A stretch of DNA of 64,000 nucleotides. Origin: Christensenella tenuis. Its GTDB lineage: Bacteria; Bacillota; Clostridia; Christensenellales; Christensenellaceae. The position numbers and the translations under genes were made by a program. The DNA is taken from assembly GCF_014287795.1 (NCBI RefSeq), contig NZ_JACOON010000001.1, positions 186,001 to 250,000 on the forward strand, given 5' to 3'. Positions 25,760 through 34,371 of this stretch are shown piece by piece; position 1 is the first letter of the stretch; each line of letters starts with the position of its first letter. The notes beneath the pieces are model-generated. The model did not search any database, was not told the origin of the DNA, and saw only the letters and a program-made list of their open reading frames with translations.

Positions 25760-26672
25760 GCAGATTATAGAAAAAAAGAGCCCGATTTGCGTGGGGCTCG
25801 ATACAAAATTTGATTATATTCCGCAGGAGTTTTTATCCCATGAATTTTCGACGGATGCTCTTACCTATGCGGCGAACAATATATTCCAGTATAACTGCGC
25901 GCTGGTAGATGCCGTTGCAGATATTGTGCCGGCTGTGAAGGTACAGGCCGCCTATTACGAGATGTATGGCTGCGAAGGCATGAAAGCTTTTCGTGATACG
26001 ATCCGCTATGCGAAAAATGCAGGGCTTATTGTGATTGCGGACGTAAAGCGAAATGATATCGGCGCGACAGCTACGGCATATTCAAGCGCTTATATTGGCA
26101 GGACAAAGATTGGAGAAGAAGAAATTCCCGTTTTCGATGCGGATTTTGCAACGGTGAACGGCTATCTTGGTACGGATGGGATCGCCCCGTTTGTAGAAGA
26201 CTGTAAAAGATATGACAAGGGAATCTTCGTACTGGTAAAAACATCAAACAAAAGTTCGGGGGAAATACAGGATCTTGAATTCGGGCATAAAACAATTTAT
26301 GACCGTATGGCAGACTATGTGCAAGAGTGGGGAGAAGGATGCATTGGAATCTACGGCTATTCTTCCATTGGGGCGGTGATCGGGGCGACGTACCCACAGC
26401 AGGCGGCCCGTATCCGGGAAACGCATCCGCACATTTTTGTGCTTATTCCGGGATATGGGGCGCAGGGCGGCAGTGCGGAAGGACTGCTGCCGAATTTTGA
26501 CAGGAAGGGCCTTGGAGGAATCGTGAACAATTCGCGTGCGATACTGACTGCTTACCGTAATGAGGCGTATGCGAAGATGCCTTTCGACCAAGCGGCGAGG
26601 GAAGCGACGCTTGCAATGCAGCGTGATATCCTTGATACTTTTGATAAAAATGGAATTTCATACGATGAATAA
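25740..26672 (+). CDS. pyrF: Orotidine 5'-phosphate decarboxylase (long, subfamily 2)
   Basis: Decarboxylates OMP to UMP, the last step of the pathway. The 310-residue length marks the longer bacterial subfamily. Seen: KSPICVGLDTKFDYIP, the catalytic DVKRNDIGATATAYSSAYIG, and the phosphate-binding end region FVLIPGYGAQGGSAEGL. It overlaps pyrC by 20 bp, so translation is probably coupled. Confidence 0.95.
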   Translation: MIDKLIEQIIEKKSPICVGLDTKFDYIPQEFLSHEFSTDALTYAANNIFQYNCALVDAVADIVPAVKVQAAYYEMYGCEGMKAFRDTIRYAKNAGLIVIADVKRNDIGATATAYSSAYIGRTKIGEEEIPVFDADFATVNGYLGTDGIAPFVEDCKRYDKGIFVLVKTSNKSSGEIQDLEFGHKTIYDRMADYVQEWGEGCIGIYGYSSIGAVIGATYPQQAARIRETHPHIFVLIPGYGAQGGSAEGLLPNFDRKGLGGIVNNSRAILTAYRNEAYAKMPFDQAAREATLAMQRDILDTFDKNGISYDE

Positions 26673-26686
26673 GGGAGCGTAAAATA

Positions 26687-27751
26687 ATGGCGTATCTGAC
26701 ACTGGAAGACGGAACAATATTCAAAGGAGAATCCTTCGGGGCGAAAATTGATATTATGGGGGAGGTTGTATTCAACACGGGTATGACGGGATATCAGGAG
26801 GTGCTGACCGATCCGTCCTATTGCGGCCAAATTGTGACGATGACGTATCCAATGATTGGGAATTACGGCATTGACGAGGCAATTTCGGAATCTTCCGGAC
26901 CGCAGGTACGTGCCTTCGTTATGCGTGAGCTTTGCAAAGAGCCTTCCAACTGGAATTGCAGGGAGACCTTGCAAGAGTATTTGGAACGGTATAATATCGT
27001 TGGTCTCGCGGGGATCGATACGCGTGAGCTGACACGGAAGCTGCGCGATAAGGGAACGATGCATGGCATCATCACGCAGGTTCCTCCGTCCGTCCACCAG
27101 ATTGAAGAGATGAAGGTATTTGAAGTAGAACGGCCGGTGGACAAAACGACTTGTGCGAAGAAATATCAATATTGTGTGGGAGAGCGCAAGGTAGCGGTGC
27201 TTGATTTTGGCCTGAAACGCAATATTCTCCGCAGCCTTGAAAAACGCGGATGCGGACTTACGGTATTCCCAGCCAGGACAGACCCGCAGGAAATTCTTGA
27301 GGGGAACTTTGACGGCCTTATGCTAACCAATGGGCCGGGGGATCCAAAGGTAAACACAGAGATCATTGAAAATCTAAAGCAGCTAATTGGAAAGCTGCCG
27401 ATTTTTGGCATCTGTCTCGGACACCAGCTTGTTGCCCTTGCCATGGGAGCGGATACGGAGAAATTGAAATATGGCCATCGGGGAGCAAACCATCCTGTAA
27501 AGGATATGCAGAAAAATAAAGTATATATTACTTCGCAGAATCACGGCTATACGATTATGAGCCGTTCGCTTCCGGCATGTGCGGTCGTTTCGCACAAAAA
27601 TTGGAATGATCAGACGATTGAGGGCGTAAAATATATCGGGTATCCGATGTTCACAGTCCAATTCCATCCGGAAGCTGCGCCTGGGCCGGAAGATACGGCC
27701 TACCTGTTCGACGAATTTATCGAGCTCATTGACAGGAAGAGAAGGTCATGA
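26687..27751 (+). CDS. carA: Carbamoyl-phosphate synthase small (glutaminase) subunit
   Basis: Supplies ammonia from glutamine to CarB for carbamoyl phosphate synthesis. The 354-residue protein has the N-terminal LEDGTIFKGESFG and GYQEVLTDPSYCGQIVTMTY, and a class I glutaminase domain with the nucleophile motif FGICLGHQLVALA and the His-Glu motif TVQFHPEAAPGPEDT. The expected partner carB is not next to it: pyrK overlaps its last four bases instead. Confidence 0.95.
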   Translation: MAYLTLEDGTIFKGESFGAKIDIMGEVVFNTGMTGYQEVLTDPSYCGQIVTMTYPMIGNYGIDEAISESSGPQVRAFVMRELCKEPSNWNCRETLQEYLERYNIVGLAGIDTRELTRKLRDKGTMHGIITQVPPSVHQIEEMKVFEVERPVDKTTCAKKYQYCVGERKVAVLDFGLKRNILRSLEKRGCGLTVFPARTDPQEILEGNFDGLMLTNGPGDPKVNTEIIENLKQLIGKLPIFGICLGHQLVALAMGADTEKLKYGHRGANHPVKDMQKNKVYITSQNHGYTIMSRSLPACAVVSHKNWNDQTIEGVKYIGYPMFTVQFHPEAAPGPEDTAYLFDEFIELIDRKRRS

Positions 27752-28524
27752 TTAAAAAGCATTTTACGGAGAAGGTTCTTGCAAACGAACTGATTGCACA
27801 AAACACCTATTTGATGAGGCTTACGTGCACAGAGGATTTTTTGCGGATTTATCGTCCCGGGCAGTTTGCCCACATTGAAATACCACATGCAAAGGATCTT
27901 TTGCTGCGCAGGCCGATCAGCATCAATTATGTGGACTTCGAAAAAAAGGAAGTTCATCTGGCCTATAATGCCGTTGGCAAAGGAACCAGACTCCTTTCGC
28001 TTGTTCGCGCGGGAGACATGCTCGATGTGCTGATGCCGCTGGGAAATGGTTTCCAGCTTGCGGGCGATATGAAACGGGTATGGTTGGTTGGAGGCGGAAT
28101 TGGAATTGCTCCCTTGAAATCGCTTTACTGCAAATATCCGGATCGGGAATATACGGCGTTTTTGGGATATCGCAGCCGGGAATGCGTGTACGAGGCACAT
28201 GACTTTGAATTGTTTGCCAAAACACATATTACAACCGACGACGGCAGCTATTGTATCCGTGGTTTTTGCACCGACGTATTGCGTGCAGAGCTTGAAGAAA
28301 GCGGGCCGCCGGATGTGATTCTTGCATGCGGGCCGCATGTGTTTTTCAAATCCCTTGCAAAGGTGGTGGGAGAGATTCCTACGTTTGTCTCCCTGGAGCA
28401 GCATATGGGATGCGGAACCGGAGGCTGTGCGACCTGCGTGTGCAAGGTTGGGGGCCAATACAAGAAGGTGTGCTTGCAAGGACCTGTCTTTAATATCCGG
28501 GAGGTGGATTCGCTTTATGACTGA
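27748..28524 (+). CDS. pyrK: Dihydroorotate dehydrogenase electron-transfer subunit
   Basis: A 258-residue FAD and [2Fe-2S] protein that passes electrons from PyrD to NAD. The ferredoxin-reductase fold shows the flavin-binding LLLRRPISINYVD and GKGTRLLSLVRAGD, the NAD-binding WLVGGGIGIAPL, and a C-terminal cysteine cluster MGCGTGGCATCVCKVGG followed by KKVCLQGPVF. It overlaps carA by 4 bp and pyrD by 8 bp. Confidence 0.95.
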   Translation: MIKKHFTEKVLANELIAQNTYLMRLTCTEDFLRIYRPGQFAHIEIPHAKDLLLRRPISINYVDFEKKEVHLAYNAVGKGTRLLSLVRAGDMLDVLMPLGNGFQLAGDMKRVWLVGGGIGIAPLKSLYCKYPDREYTAFLGYRSRECVYEAHDFELFAKTHITTDDGSYCIRGFCTDVLRAELEESGPPDVILACGPHVFFKSLAKVVGEIPTFVSLEQHMGCGTGGCATCVCKVGGQYKKVCLQGPVFNIREVDSLYD

Positions 28525-29431
28525 TATGCGTGTAAATATAGCGGGCGTAGAGCTGAAAAATCCTATCGTTACCGCCTCAGGGACGTTTGGTTTTGCCGAG
28601 GAATATGCACTTTATACGGATCTTTCCCGGCTGGGCGGGATTGCCTTGAAGGCGCTGACACGGGAACCGCGTTTGGGGAATCCGCCTGTTCGTATCGCGG
28701 AGACGGCGAGTGGGGTACTGAATTCGGTTGGGCTCCAAAATCCTGGAGTTGATGAGTTTTTGAGGACAACGTGGCTTCGGATAAAAGAGATTGATACCGT
28801 AAAGATTGCCAACATTGCGGGCGCATGTGTGGAAGACTATATTTATGTTGCCGAGCGCCTGAATGATACTGGAATCGATCTTTTTGAGGTCAATGTATCT
28901 TGTCCGAATGTAAAGCATGGCGGCGTCAACTTTGGAACAGATGAAAAGACGCTGCGCGGCGTAGTGGAGGAAGTTAAAAAAGTTTCCAAAAAACCGCTGA
29001 TTGTGAAATTAACGCCTAATGTGACCCATATTGCGGATATGGCGAAGGCTGCGGCGGATGGCGGAGCAGATGTACTGTCTCTGATTAATACCATCACCGG
29101 GATGGCAATTAACGCAGTCACCAGAAAGCCGGTTCTTGCCAATGTTACAGGGGGACTCTCCGGTCCTGCGGTGAAGCCTGTTGCCTTGCGGATGGTATGG
29201 GAAGTCTATCGTGCGAACCTCGGACTGCCAATTATTGGTATGGGCGGAATCATGACGGGAGAGGATGCCGCCGAATTTATGATCGCTGGAGCAGACGCTG
29301 TGATGGTTGGAACTGCTACGATGCGCAACCCATCGGCAGCGAAAGAAATTGGATTTGAACTGGAGCAATTTGCAGATAAAATAGGATTGGAACGGATCGG
29401 AGACTTGACTGGTTCGCTGAATATAGAATGA
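28517..29431 (+). CDS. pyrD: Dihydroorotate dehydrogenase, class 1B catalytic subunit
   Basis: Oxidises dihydroorotate to orotate with FMN and passes electrons through PyrK. The 304-residue protein shows NPIVTASGTFGFAEEY, the catalytic cysteine motif EVNVSCPNVKHGG, and FMN phosphate binding in PIIGMGGIMTGEDAAEFM. The ATG at 28517 overlaps the end of pyrK; ATG 28526 is an alternative start. Pairing with PyrK identifies the NAD-linked 1B class. Confidence 0.94.
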   Translation: MTDMRVNIAGVELKNPIVTASGTFGFAEEYALYTDLSRLGGIALKALTREPRLGNPPVRIAETASGVLNSVGLQNPGVDEFLRTTWLRIKEIDTVKIANIAGACVEDYIYVAERLNDTGIDLFEVNVSCPNVKHGGVNFGTDEKTLRGVVEEVKKVSKKPLIVKLTPNVTHIADMAKAAADGGADVLSLINTITGMAINAVTRKPVLANVTGGLSGPAVKPVALRMVWEVYRANLGLPIIGMGGIMTGEDAAEFMIAGADAVMVGTATMRNPSAAKEIGFELEQFADKIGLERIGDLTGSLNIE

Positions 29432-29447
29432 GGAGAGGTATTGATAC

Positions 29448-30032
29448 ATGATGACACAAGAAGAAATCATTGCGATTTTTAAGGAAAAAGAAGTGATGCT
29501 GGAAGGCCATTTTTTACTGACATCAGGGCGGCATTCGGATAAATATATGCAGTGCGCAAAACTGTTTCAGTATCCGGATGTATCGGAAAAGATCTGCGCA
29601 CAGCTTGCAGAGCAATTCTCAGATATGAAGATCGACCTTGTGGTGGGGCCGGCGATTGGCGGAATTATTATGGCTTATGAAATGTCGCACCAGCTTGGTG
29701 TAAAAAATATTTTTGCAGAGCGTGAAGACGGAAAAATGACTTTGCGCCGCGGTTTTACCGTGGAACCGGGAGCAAAGATACTTGTGACGGAAGACGTCGT
29801 CACGACAGGCGGCTCTGTGAAAGAAGTGATTGCGCTGCTTGAGGAAATGGGAGCCGAAGTTGTCGGCGTAGGCAGCGTCGTTGACCGCAGTGCGGGTGGA
29901 GTGGATTTTGGCGTACCCTTCCGTGCGGTACTTTCCATGGAAGTCAAATCCTACGAACCGGATGAATGCCCAATCTGCAAAACGGACATACCGCTCATAA
30001 AACCGGGAAGCAGGAAACTTCCAGTAAAATAG
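29448..30032 (+). CDS. pyrE: Orotate phosphoribosyltransferase
   Basis: Makes OMP from orotate and PRPP. The 194-residue protein carries the PRPP motif ILVTEDVVTTGGSVKEVI, plus FLLTSGRHSDKYMQCAKLF near the N-terminus. The C-terminus has CPICKTDIPLIKPGSRK, a cysteine pair seen in some Firmicute PyrE proteins. Two ATG codons in tandem (29448, 29451) follow AGGAGAGG. It is the last gene of the operon. Confidence 0.95.
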   Translation: MMTQEEIIAIFKEKEVMLEGHFLLTSGRHSDKYMQCAKLFQYPDVSEKICAQLAEQFSDMKIDLVVGPAIGGIIMAYEMSHQLGVKNIFAEREDGKMTLRRGFTVEPGAKILVTEDVVTTGGSVKEVIALLEEMGAEVVGVGSVVDRSAGGVDFGVPFRAVLSMEVKSYEPDECPICKTDIPLIKPGSRKLPVK

Positions 30033-30044
30033 TATAACAGAAAA

Positions 30045-30075
30045 AGAGCCGCGGATTTAGCTGCGGCTCTCTTTT
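30045..30075. terminator. Terminator closing the pyr operon
   Basis: Perfect 8-bp stem AGAGCCGC/GCGGCTCT with T run. It also overlaps the end of the converging gene at 30057 and has A-rich sequence on the other side, so it may work both ways. Confidence 0.88.
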
Positions 30076-30659
30076 GTTTCCGATAATGACAGATAGCACG
30101 GCGCATGGAAACGAAGTCCACGTTGGAACCATTTATTAAATGGCCAGATAGCGTCGATTCTTTGGGGCACCGGGCTGTGAAAGAAAAGCTTTTTGTCATA
30201 TAAACGTATATCGTAAAATCCTTCCCCAGCATCTTTTGCCCCGAGATTGACATAAAAACTGCGTATTTCCCGCCCAAGAAGGTTATCCGCACAGATTTTA
30301 CAATATTTGCGCGTCAGCACGACAGGCGGGATCCTGCGGCGTATGATGGATGGGATGTGGAAATCACCTTCAAAATAAGCACGCGTACTTTCGTCAGGAT
30401 AGTCTGCATATGCAATCAACTTTTTCAATATATTGCCATGATACCATAGGAACATGCGATCGTTAAGCTGGACATAATCCCAACTGCCTGCTACAGGCGA
30501 AAGCTGAAGGCGGATCCGGTCTTTATTGGAAAGGGAATACCAGCCATTCGGGGAATGACCTCGCTTGATAATATACCGATCCGGGATGGGAAGGTTCCGG
30601 TTTTCATTCCTGTCGATTCCTTCAGTGAACAAATCATAGATTTCATCCCTGATATCCAT
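30057..30659 (-). CDS. Uncharacterised protein coupled to rqcH
   Basis: A 200-residue soluble protein with no signal peptide or membrane segment and no motif I recognise. It is rich in aromatic and basic residues (RYIIKRGHSPNGWYSLSNKD, KYCKICADNLLGREIRSFYV) with one CxxC pair (about residues 119-122). Its ATG shares a base with the rqcH stop (TAATG), so its translation is coupled to rqcH. A link to ribosome quality control or RNA is inference only. Confidence 0.7.
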   Translation of the reverse strand: MDIRDEIYDLFTEGIDRNENRNLPIPDRYIIKRGHSPNGWYSLSNKDRIRLQLSPVAGSWDYVQLNDRMFLWYHGNILKKLIAYADYPDESTRAYFEGDFHIPSIIRRRIPPVVLTRKYCKICADNLLGREIRSFYVNLGAKDAGEGFYDIRLYDKKLFFHSPVPQRIDAIWPFNKWFQRGLRFHAPCYLSLSETKESRS

Positions 30660-32416
30660 TAGTTTTCCTCCGTGGGCATATAAAGGGCCCCCCTATGTGC
30701 GTCCACATAGACCGTAAAATAGTCGTCATAAGTTACCTTACCCGGACGGGCGGACGGCGGTTTTTTGAGGTTTTTCCGCTGCGTATAATCGACGGGGGTT
30801 TTCCCGGACTGGCGCGCACGGGAGTGTGCCGCTGCGAGCTCGGCCGCCATGACGATGGTTTCGTCGTCAATATCGTCAAGCGGTACACCGTTTGTGACCA
30901 GAAGCACATGTGAACCGGGAATCTTTTGCGTATGGAACCAAATATCGTCTTTTGAAGCGGTACGCATAGTGAGCTGGTCGTTTTGCCTGTCATTTTTTCC
31001 GACATAAATTTCATAACCGCTGGGGGATTTGAAACGAAGAGGATGAGACTGAACTTCCGGCTCTTTTTTGTTTTTGGGGGGAGCGGAAAGATATCCCGCA
31101 CGCACAAGTGTATGCCGGATATCGGCAATATCCTCAGGCGTTTCCGCATTCTCTGTAAAGTGAAGCGCTCCTTCCAGAAAATCTTCCTCTTCACGGGCGT
31201 CTGCCAGCTTTTTCGCGCTGATTGCGGATGCGGTTTTCAACTTACTGATCTTCTTATAAAGCTTTTGTGCCGTTTCCTGCGGCGTACGCGATACGTCGAG
31301 GGAAACTATGACAGTTTTGCCAGTTTCGTAATCCACAGCCTCAAAATCTTTCATGCCTTTTTTCAGCCGATAGATATTCGCTGTGATAAGATCGGCACGT
31401 TTTTGCAGCTTCTGTTCTTTGGCGGCATCGCGCAGTGTAGCTTCATATACGCCGATCAACTTTTGCAGTTTGACATAGATTTTATGAACTGCCTTGTAAA
31501 GGGATTCCTTTTGCTGCCTCAAACGAGAAATCAGCAGACGCTGGCTATAATAAAAATCCAGCGTCTCATTGACGGTAGGGAAATCTTTCCGCATTTCGGC
31601 TGGATAGGTTTCATAGGGGATGCATGAAAAAAAAACGGGCATTCTGTCGGTATTGAATTGCACGCATGGTGCAGGCCTGGAAACAGCCTGTTGCAGGAAG
31701 CTTCGCATACTCCCGGCAAGACGTTCCGCCAGTTTCGAAGATAATTCGGACGTAAGAAATACGCCGATTCCGGAACGCTGCAGGATTTCTTGTGCAGTTT
31801 GCAGCGAAAGACCGTCGAAAGTAGAAACCATGTGATTGATGATTTTGGTATCCTTATGTGTTGTAAGAGCTTCTGCAAGCGTCGTAGGAGAAAGCGAAAG
31901 AGGATCGAATTTTGTCTGGGGCGGATTTTCATACCGCGCCCCGGGCAAAACCTGCCGTTTACTGCTCATATCCACAGATACACGCCGAATACTGTCGAGA
32001 ATTTTATCGTTTGCATCCGTAAGGATAATATTGGAGTACTTCCCCATGATTTCAATCACAAGTTTAAGCGTAATGGGGTGGAGAAGTTCGTCTTTTGTTT
32101 CAAGCGTAAAGATGACGACACGATCAAGGCCGCGCTGCCCGATGTCTGTAATGCGGGCTCCGGTCAGGTATTTACGTAAGAACATGCAAAAAACCGGCGG
32201 CACTTTGGGATTTTCTTTTGCGGTACGCGTAAGGTAGAGGGCACAATCGCCCGCATCCGCACTCAGCACCAAACGGAGCGTCCCTTCCGCGGCAGAATAG
32301 AGCTGGAGCACAACCTCTTCTTTGCCGGGCATCAGCACCTTTTGTATCTTAGCGTCGGCGCAGCGTTCTTTCAGTTCATTTACGCACATATGTAATGTCA
32401 AGCCATCCAATGTCAT
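30659..32416 (-). CDS. rqcH: RqcH (NFACT-family ribosome quality control factor)
   Basis: Binds stalled 50S-peptidyl-tRNA complexes and directs alanine tailing of the stuck peptide. The 585-residue protein has the NFACT-N region (FCMFLRKYLTGARITDIGQR), a long central coiled coil, and the NFACT-R domain (YEIYVGKNDRQNDQLTMRTA, DIWFHTQKIPGSHVLL). These proteins were first annotated as fibronectin-binding, but the NFACT architecture favours a ribosomal role. A GGAGG site precedes the ATG. Confidence 0.93.
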   Translation of the reverse strand: MTLDGLTLHMCVNELKERCADAKIQKVLMPGKEEVVLQLYSAAEGTLRLVLSADAGDCALYLTRTAKENPKVPPVFCMFLRKYLTGARITDIGQRGLDRVVIFTLETKDELLHPITLKLVIEIMGKYSNIILTDANDKILDSIRRVSVDMSSKRQVLPGARYENPPQTKFDPLSLSPTTLAEALTTHKDTKIINHMVSTFDGLSLQTAQEILQRSGIGVFLTSELSSKLAERLAGSMRSFLQQAVSRPAPCVQFNTDRMPVFFSCIPYETYPAEMRKDFPTVNETLDFYYSQRLLISRLRQQKESLYKAVHKIYVKLQKLIGVYEATLRDAAKEQKLQKRADLITANIYRLKKGMKDFEAVDYETGKTVIVSLDVSRTPQETAQKLYKKISKLKTASAISAKKLADAREEEDFLEGALHFTENAETPEDIADIRHTLVRAGYLSAPPKNKKEPEVQSHPLRFKSPSGYEIYVGKNDRQNDQLTMRTASKDDIWFHTQKIPGSHVLLVTNGVPLDDIDDETIVMAAELAAAHSRARQSGKTPVDYTQRKNLKKPPSARPGKVTYDDYFTVYVDAHRGALYMPTEEN

Positions 32417-32452
32417 AAAGCATCCTCCATTTTATTATTATACCACATCCAA

Positions 32453-32481
32453 TTGTATGAACACAGGAATTGTGCTAAAAT
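32453..32481 (+). promoter_or_regulatory. Promoter of the rph-rdgB-phosphoesterase unit
   Basis: TTGTAT at 32453-32458 and TAAAAT at 32476-32481, 17-bp spacer. A TATAAT for the divergent rqcH is also visible on the other strand at 32438-32443. Confidence 0.55.
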
Positions 32482-32509
32482 GAACACAGCAAATAAATGG
32501 GGGATTGCT

Positions 32510-33235
32510 ATGAGAGAAAACGGAAGAAAACCGGATGAACTCCGCCCTTTGAGCATTCAGGCAAACGTATTGAAAAATGCACACGGAAGCGTGCTGATCA
32601 GCGCCGGGAACACACAAGTCCTGTGTACGGCAATGCTGGAGGAAGGCGTGCCGCCGTTCCTCGCGGAAACGGGTAATGGTTGGTTGACGGCAGAATATTC
32701 AATGATACCAGCTTCAACGCCGCATCGAAAAAAACGCGACGGCGTAAAACAAGATGGGCGGGGCGTAGAAATACAGCGGCTAATTGGCCGTTCGCTGCGC
32801 AGTGTATGCAATTTTGAAGGAATGGGTGAGTATACGATCTATATCGACTGCGATGTACTGAACGCAGATGGAGGTACGCGTACCGCTTCAATCAGCGGGG
32901 CATTTATCGCTGCCGCCCTTTGTATTGATAAAGCTGTAAGAGAAGGAATGCTCACCAAATCTCCACTCACCAAACATGTCGCCGCGGTATCCGCGGGGAT
33001 CGTAGAGGATACTCCGCTGCTTGACCTTTGCTATGCGGAAGACAGCGGCGCGCAGGCCGATATGAATATGGTTGCGGCAGATGACGGGAATATTGGGGAA
33101 ATACAGATCAGCGGAGAAAAGCGTACGGTTACGGAAGAGGAGTTTACGGTTTTGATGGCCCTATGCAAGAAAGGAATCCATCAAATCATCGCCCGGCAGA
33201 AAGAAATTTTGAAAGAAGAGGGAATTACAGTATGA
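32510..33235 (+). CDS. rph: Ribonuclease PH
   Basis: A phosphorolytic 3'-5' exoribonuclease trimming tRNA 3' ends. The 241-residue protein shows GNTQVLCTAMLEEGVPPFL, GWLTAEYSMIPASTPHRKKR, EIQRLIGRSLRSVCN and DCDVLNADGGTRTASISGAF. The ATG at 32510 follows a GGGGGA site and the canonical N-terminus MRENGRKPDELRP; the upstream in-frame ATG at 32453 is not preferred. rdgB overlaps its end by 4 bp, as in B. subtilis. Confidence 0.96.
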   Translation: MRENGRKPDELRPLSIQANVLKNAHGSVLISAGNTQVLCTAMLEEGVPPFLAETGNGWLTAEYSMIPASTPHRKKRDGVKQDGRGVEIQRLIGRSLRSVCNFEGMGEYTIYIDCDVLNADGGTRTASISGAFIAAALCIDKAVREGMLTKSPLTKHVAAVSAGIVEDTPLLDLCYAEDSGAQADMNMVAADDGNIGEIQISGEKRTVTEEEFTVLMALCKKGIHQIIARQKEILKEEGITV

Positions 33236-33816
33236 AACAATTGATCATTGCGACAAATAACCAGGGAAAGGTTAGGGAGATCAAAGCGATCCTTGGAGAT
33301 TTTTATGATGAAATCAAATCTTTAAAGGATGCCGGAATCGCAGTTGATGTAGTGGAAGATGGAGACAGTTTCCACGCGAACGCGCGAAAGAAAGCAGTGG
33401 AAATCAGCGAAATGGTGGAAGGCGATGTTTTGGCGGATGACTCCGGACTATGTGTGGAAGCGCTCGATATGGCGCCCGGGATCTACTCGGCCCGCTTCTC
33501 CGGGGAAGGAGCAACTGACGAAAAGAATAATGCCAAGCTTCTCTCGTTGGTGAAAGAGCAGGAAAACCGCCGGGCATGGTTCGTATGTGCACTGGTGCTG
33601 GCAAACGGGGGAAAAGAAAAGTTATATGTCGAAGAACGCGCGGAGGGAAAAATCATCGATGAGCCGCGTGGAGAAAACGGGTTTGGTTATGATCCGCTCT
33701 TTTATGTCGAAGAATATGGCCAGACCTTTGCTGAAATTCCGCCAGAGGTCAAGAATAAGATCAGCCATCGTGCAAAAGCATTGAAAAAGCTTCAGGAAAA
33801 AGTGCAGGAGATATAG
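33232..33816 (+). CDS. rdgB: XTP/dITP diphosphatase (RdgB/HAM1 family)
   Basis: Removes non-canonical purine triphosphates (XTP, ITP, dITP). The 194-residue protein has the substrate motif IIATNNQGKVREIKAIL, DDSGLCVEALDMAPGIYSAR and the C-terminal GFGYDPLFYVEEYGQTFAEI followed by ISHRAKALKKL. It starts within the rph stop codon region and is followed directly by a phosphoesterase gene. Confidence 0.95.
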   Translation: MKQLIIATNNQGKVREIKAILGDFYDEIKSLKDAGIAVDVVEDGDSFHANARKKAVEISEMVEGDVLADDSGLCVEALDMAPGIYSARFSGEGATDEKNNAKLLSLVKEQENRRAWFVCALVLANGGKEKLYVEERAEGKIIDEPRGENGFGYDPLFYVEEYGQTFAEIPPEVKNKISHRAKALKKLQEKVQEI

Positions 33817-34305
33817 GTGGGACAGTATATACACGCCCTTGTACTGAGTGATACACATGGAAACAGGAGTGCGATCGATGCGGTGTTGGGGCAGAATCAA
33901 AATGTGGAATATATCTTTCACTTGGGAGATAATATAGCGGATGCACGTTATATTGACCAAAATATACGCGCCAAGGTAATTTGCGTAAAAGGAAACTGCG
34001 ACGTAGGTGACGCAGGCAACACAGAAGATGAGATCGTGCTAGTAGGGCAGAAGATATTACTTACACACGGGCATTTTTATAAAGTAAAATATTCATATGA
34101 CAGGTTGTTTTACCATGCGAAAGAGTGCGAGGCGGCGGCCGCATTATTCGGGCATACACATAGGCAATACTGCGAATACGAAGATGGTTTATGGCTGGTG
34201 AACCCGGGGAGTGCCGGCGCATCCTGGGATGGGAATATTTACTATGCAACATTACTGATCGGAAAAATGGGAGTCATTCCTAAATTGCGAACATTAAAAA
34301 CATAA
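33817..34305 (+). CDS. YfcE/YsnB-type metallophosphoesterase
   Basis: A 162-residue phosphodiesterase-like protein with the metal-binding set LVLSDTHGNR, FHLGDN, GNCD, LTHGH and LFGHTHRQY. The GTG at 33817 immediately follows the rdgB stop codon. The rph-rdgB-ysnB order is conserved with B. subtilis. The physiological substrate is unknown; enzymes of this type act on bis-p-nitrophenyl phosphate in vitro. Confidence 0.9.
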   Translation: MGQYIHALVLSDTHGNRSAIDAVLGQNQNVEYIFHLGDNIADARYIDQNIRAKVICVKGNCDVGDAGNTEDEIVLVGQKILLTHGHFYKVKYSYDRLFYHAKECEAAAALFGHTHRQYCEYEDGLWLVNPGSAGASWDGNIYYATLLIGKMGVIPKLRTLKT

Positions 34306-34309
34306 AGGG

Positions 34310-34334
34310 CAGGTCTTATATAAGGCCTGTTTTT
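34310..34334 (+). terminator. Intrinsic terminator of the rph unit
   Basis: Stem CAGGtCTTA/TAAGgCCTG with a T run. Confidence 0.78.
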
Positions 34335-34371
34335 GTTTATAAGCAGATTCTTAAGGGTAATATAAGAAAGA

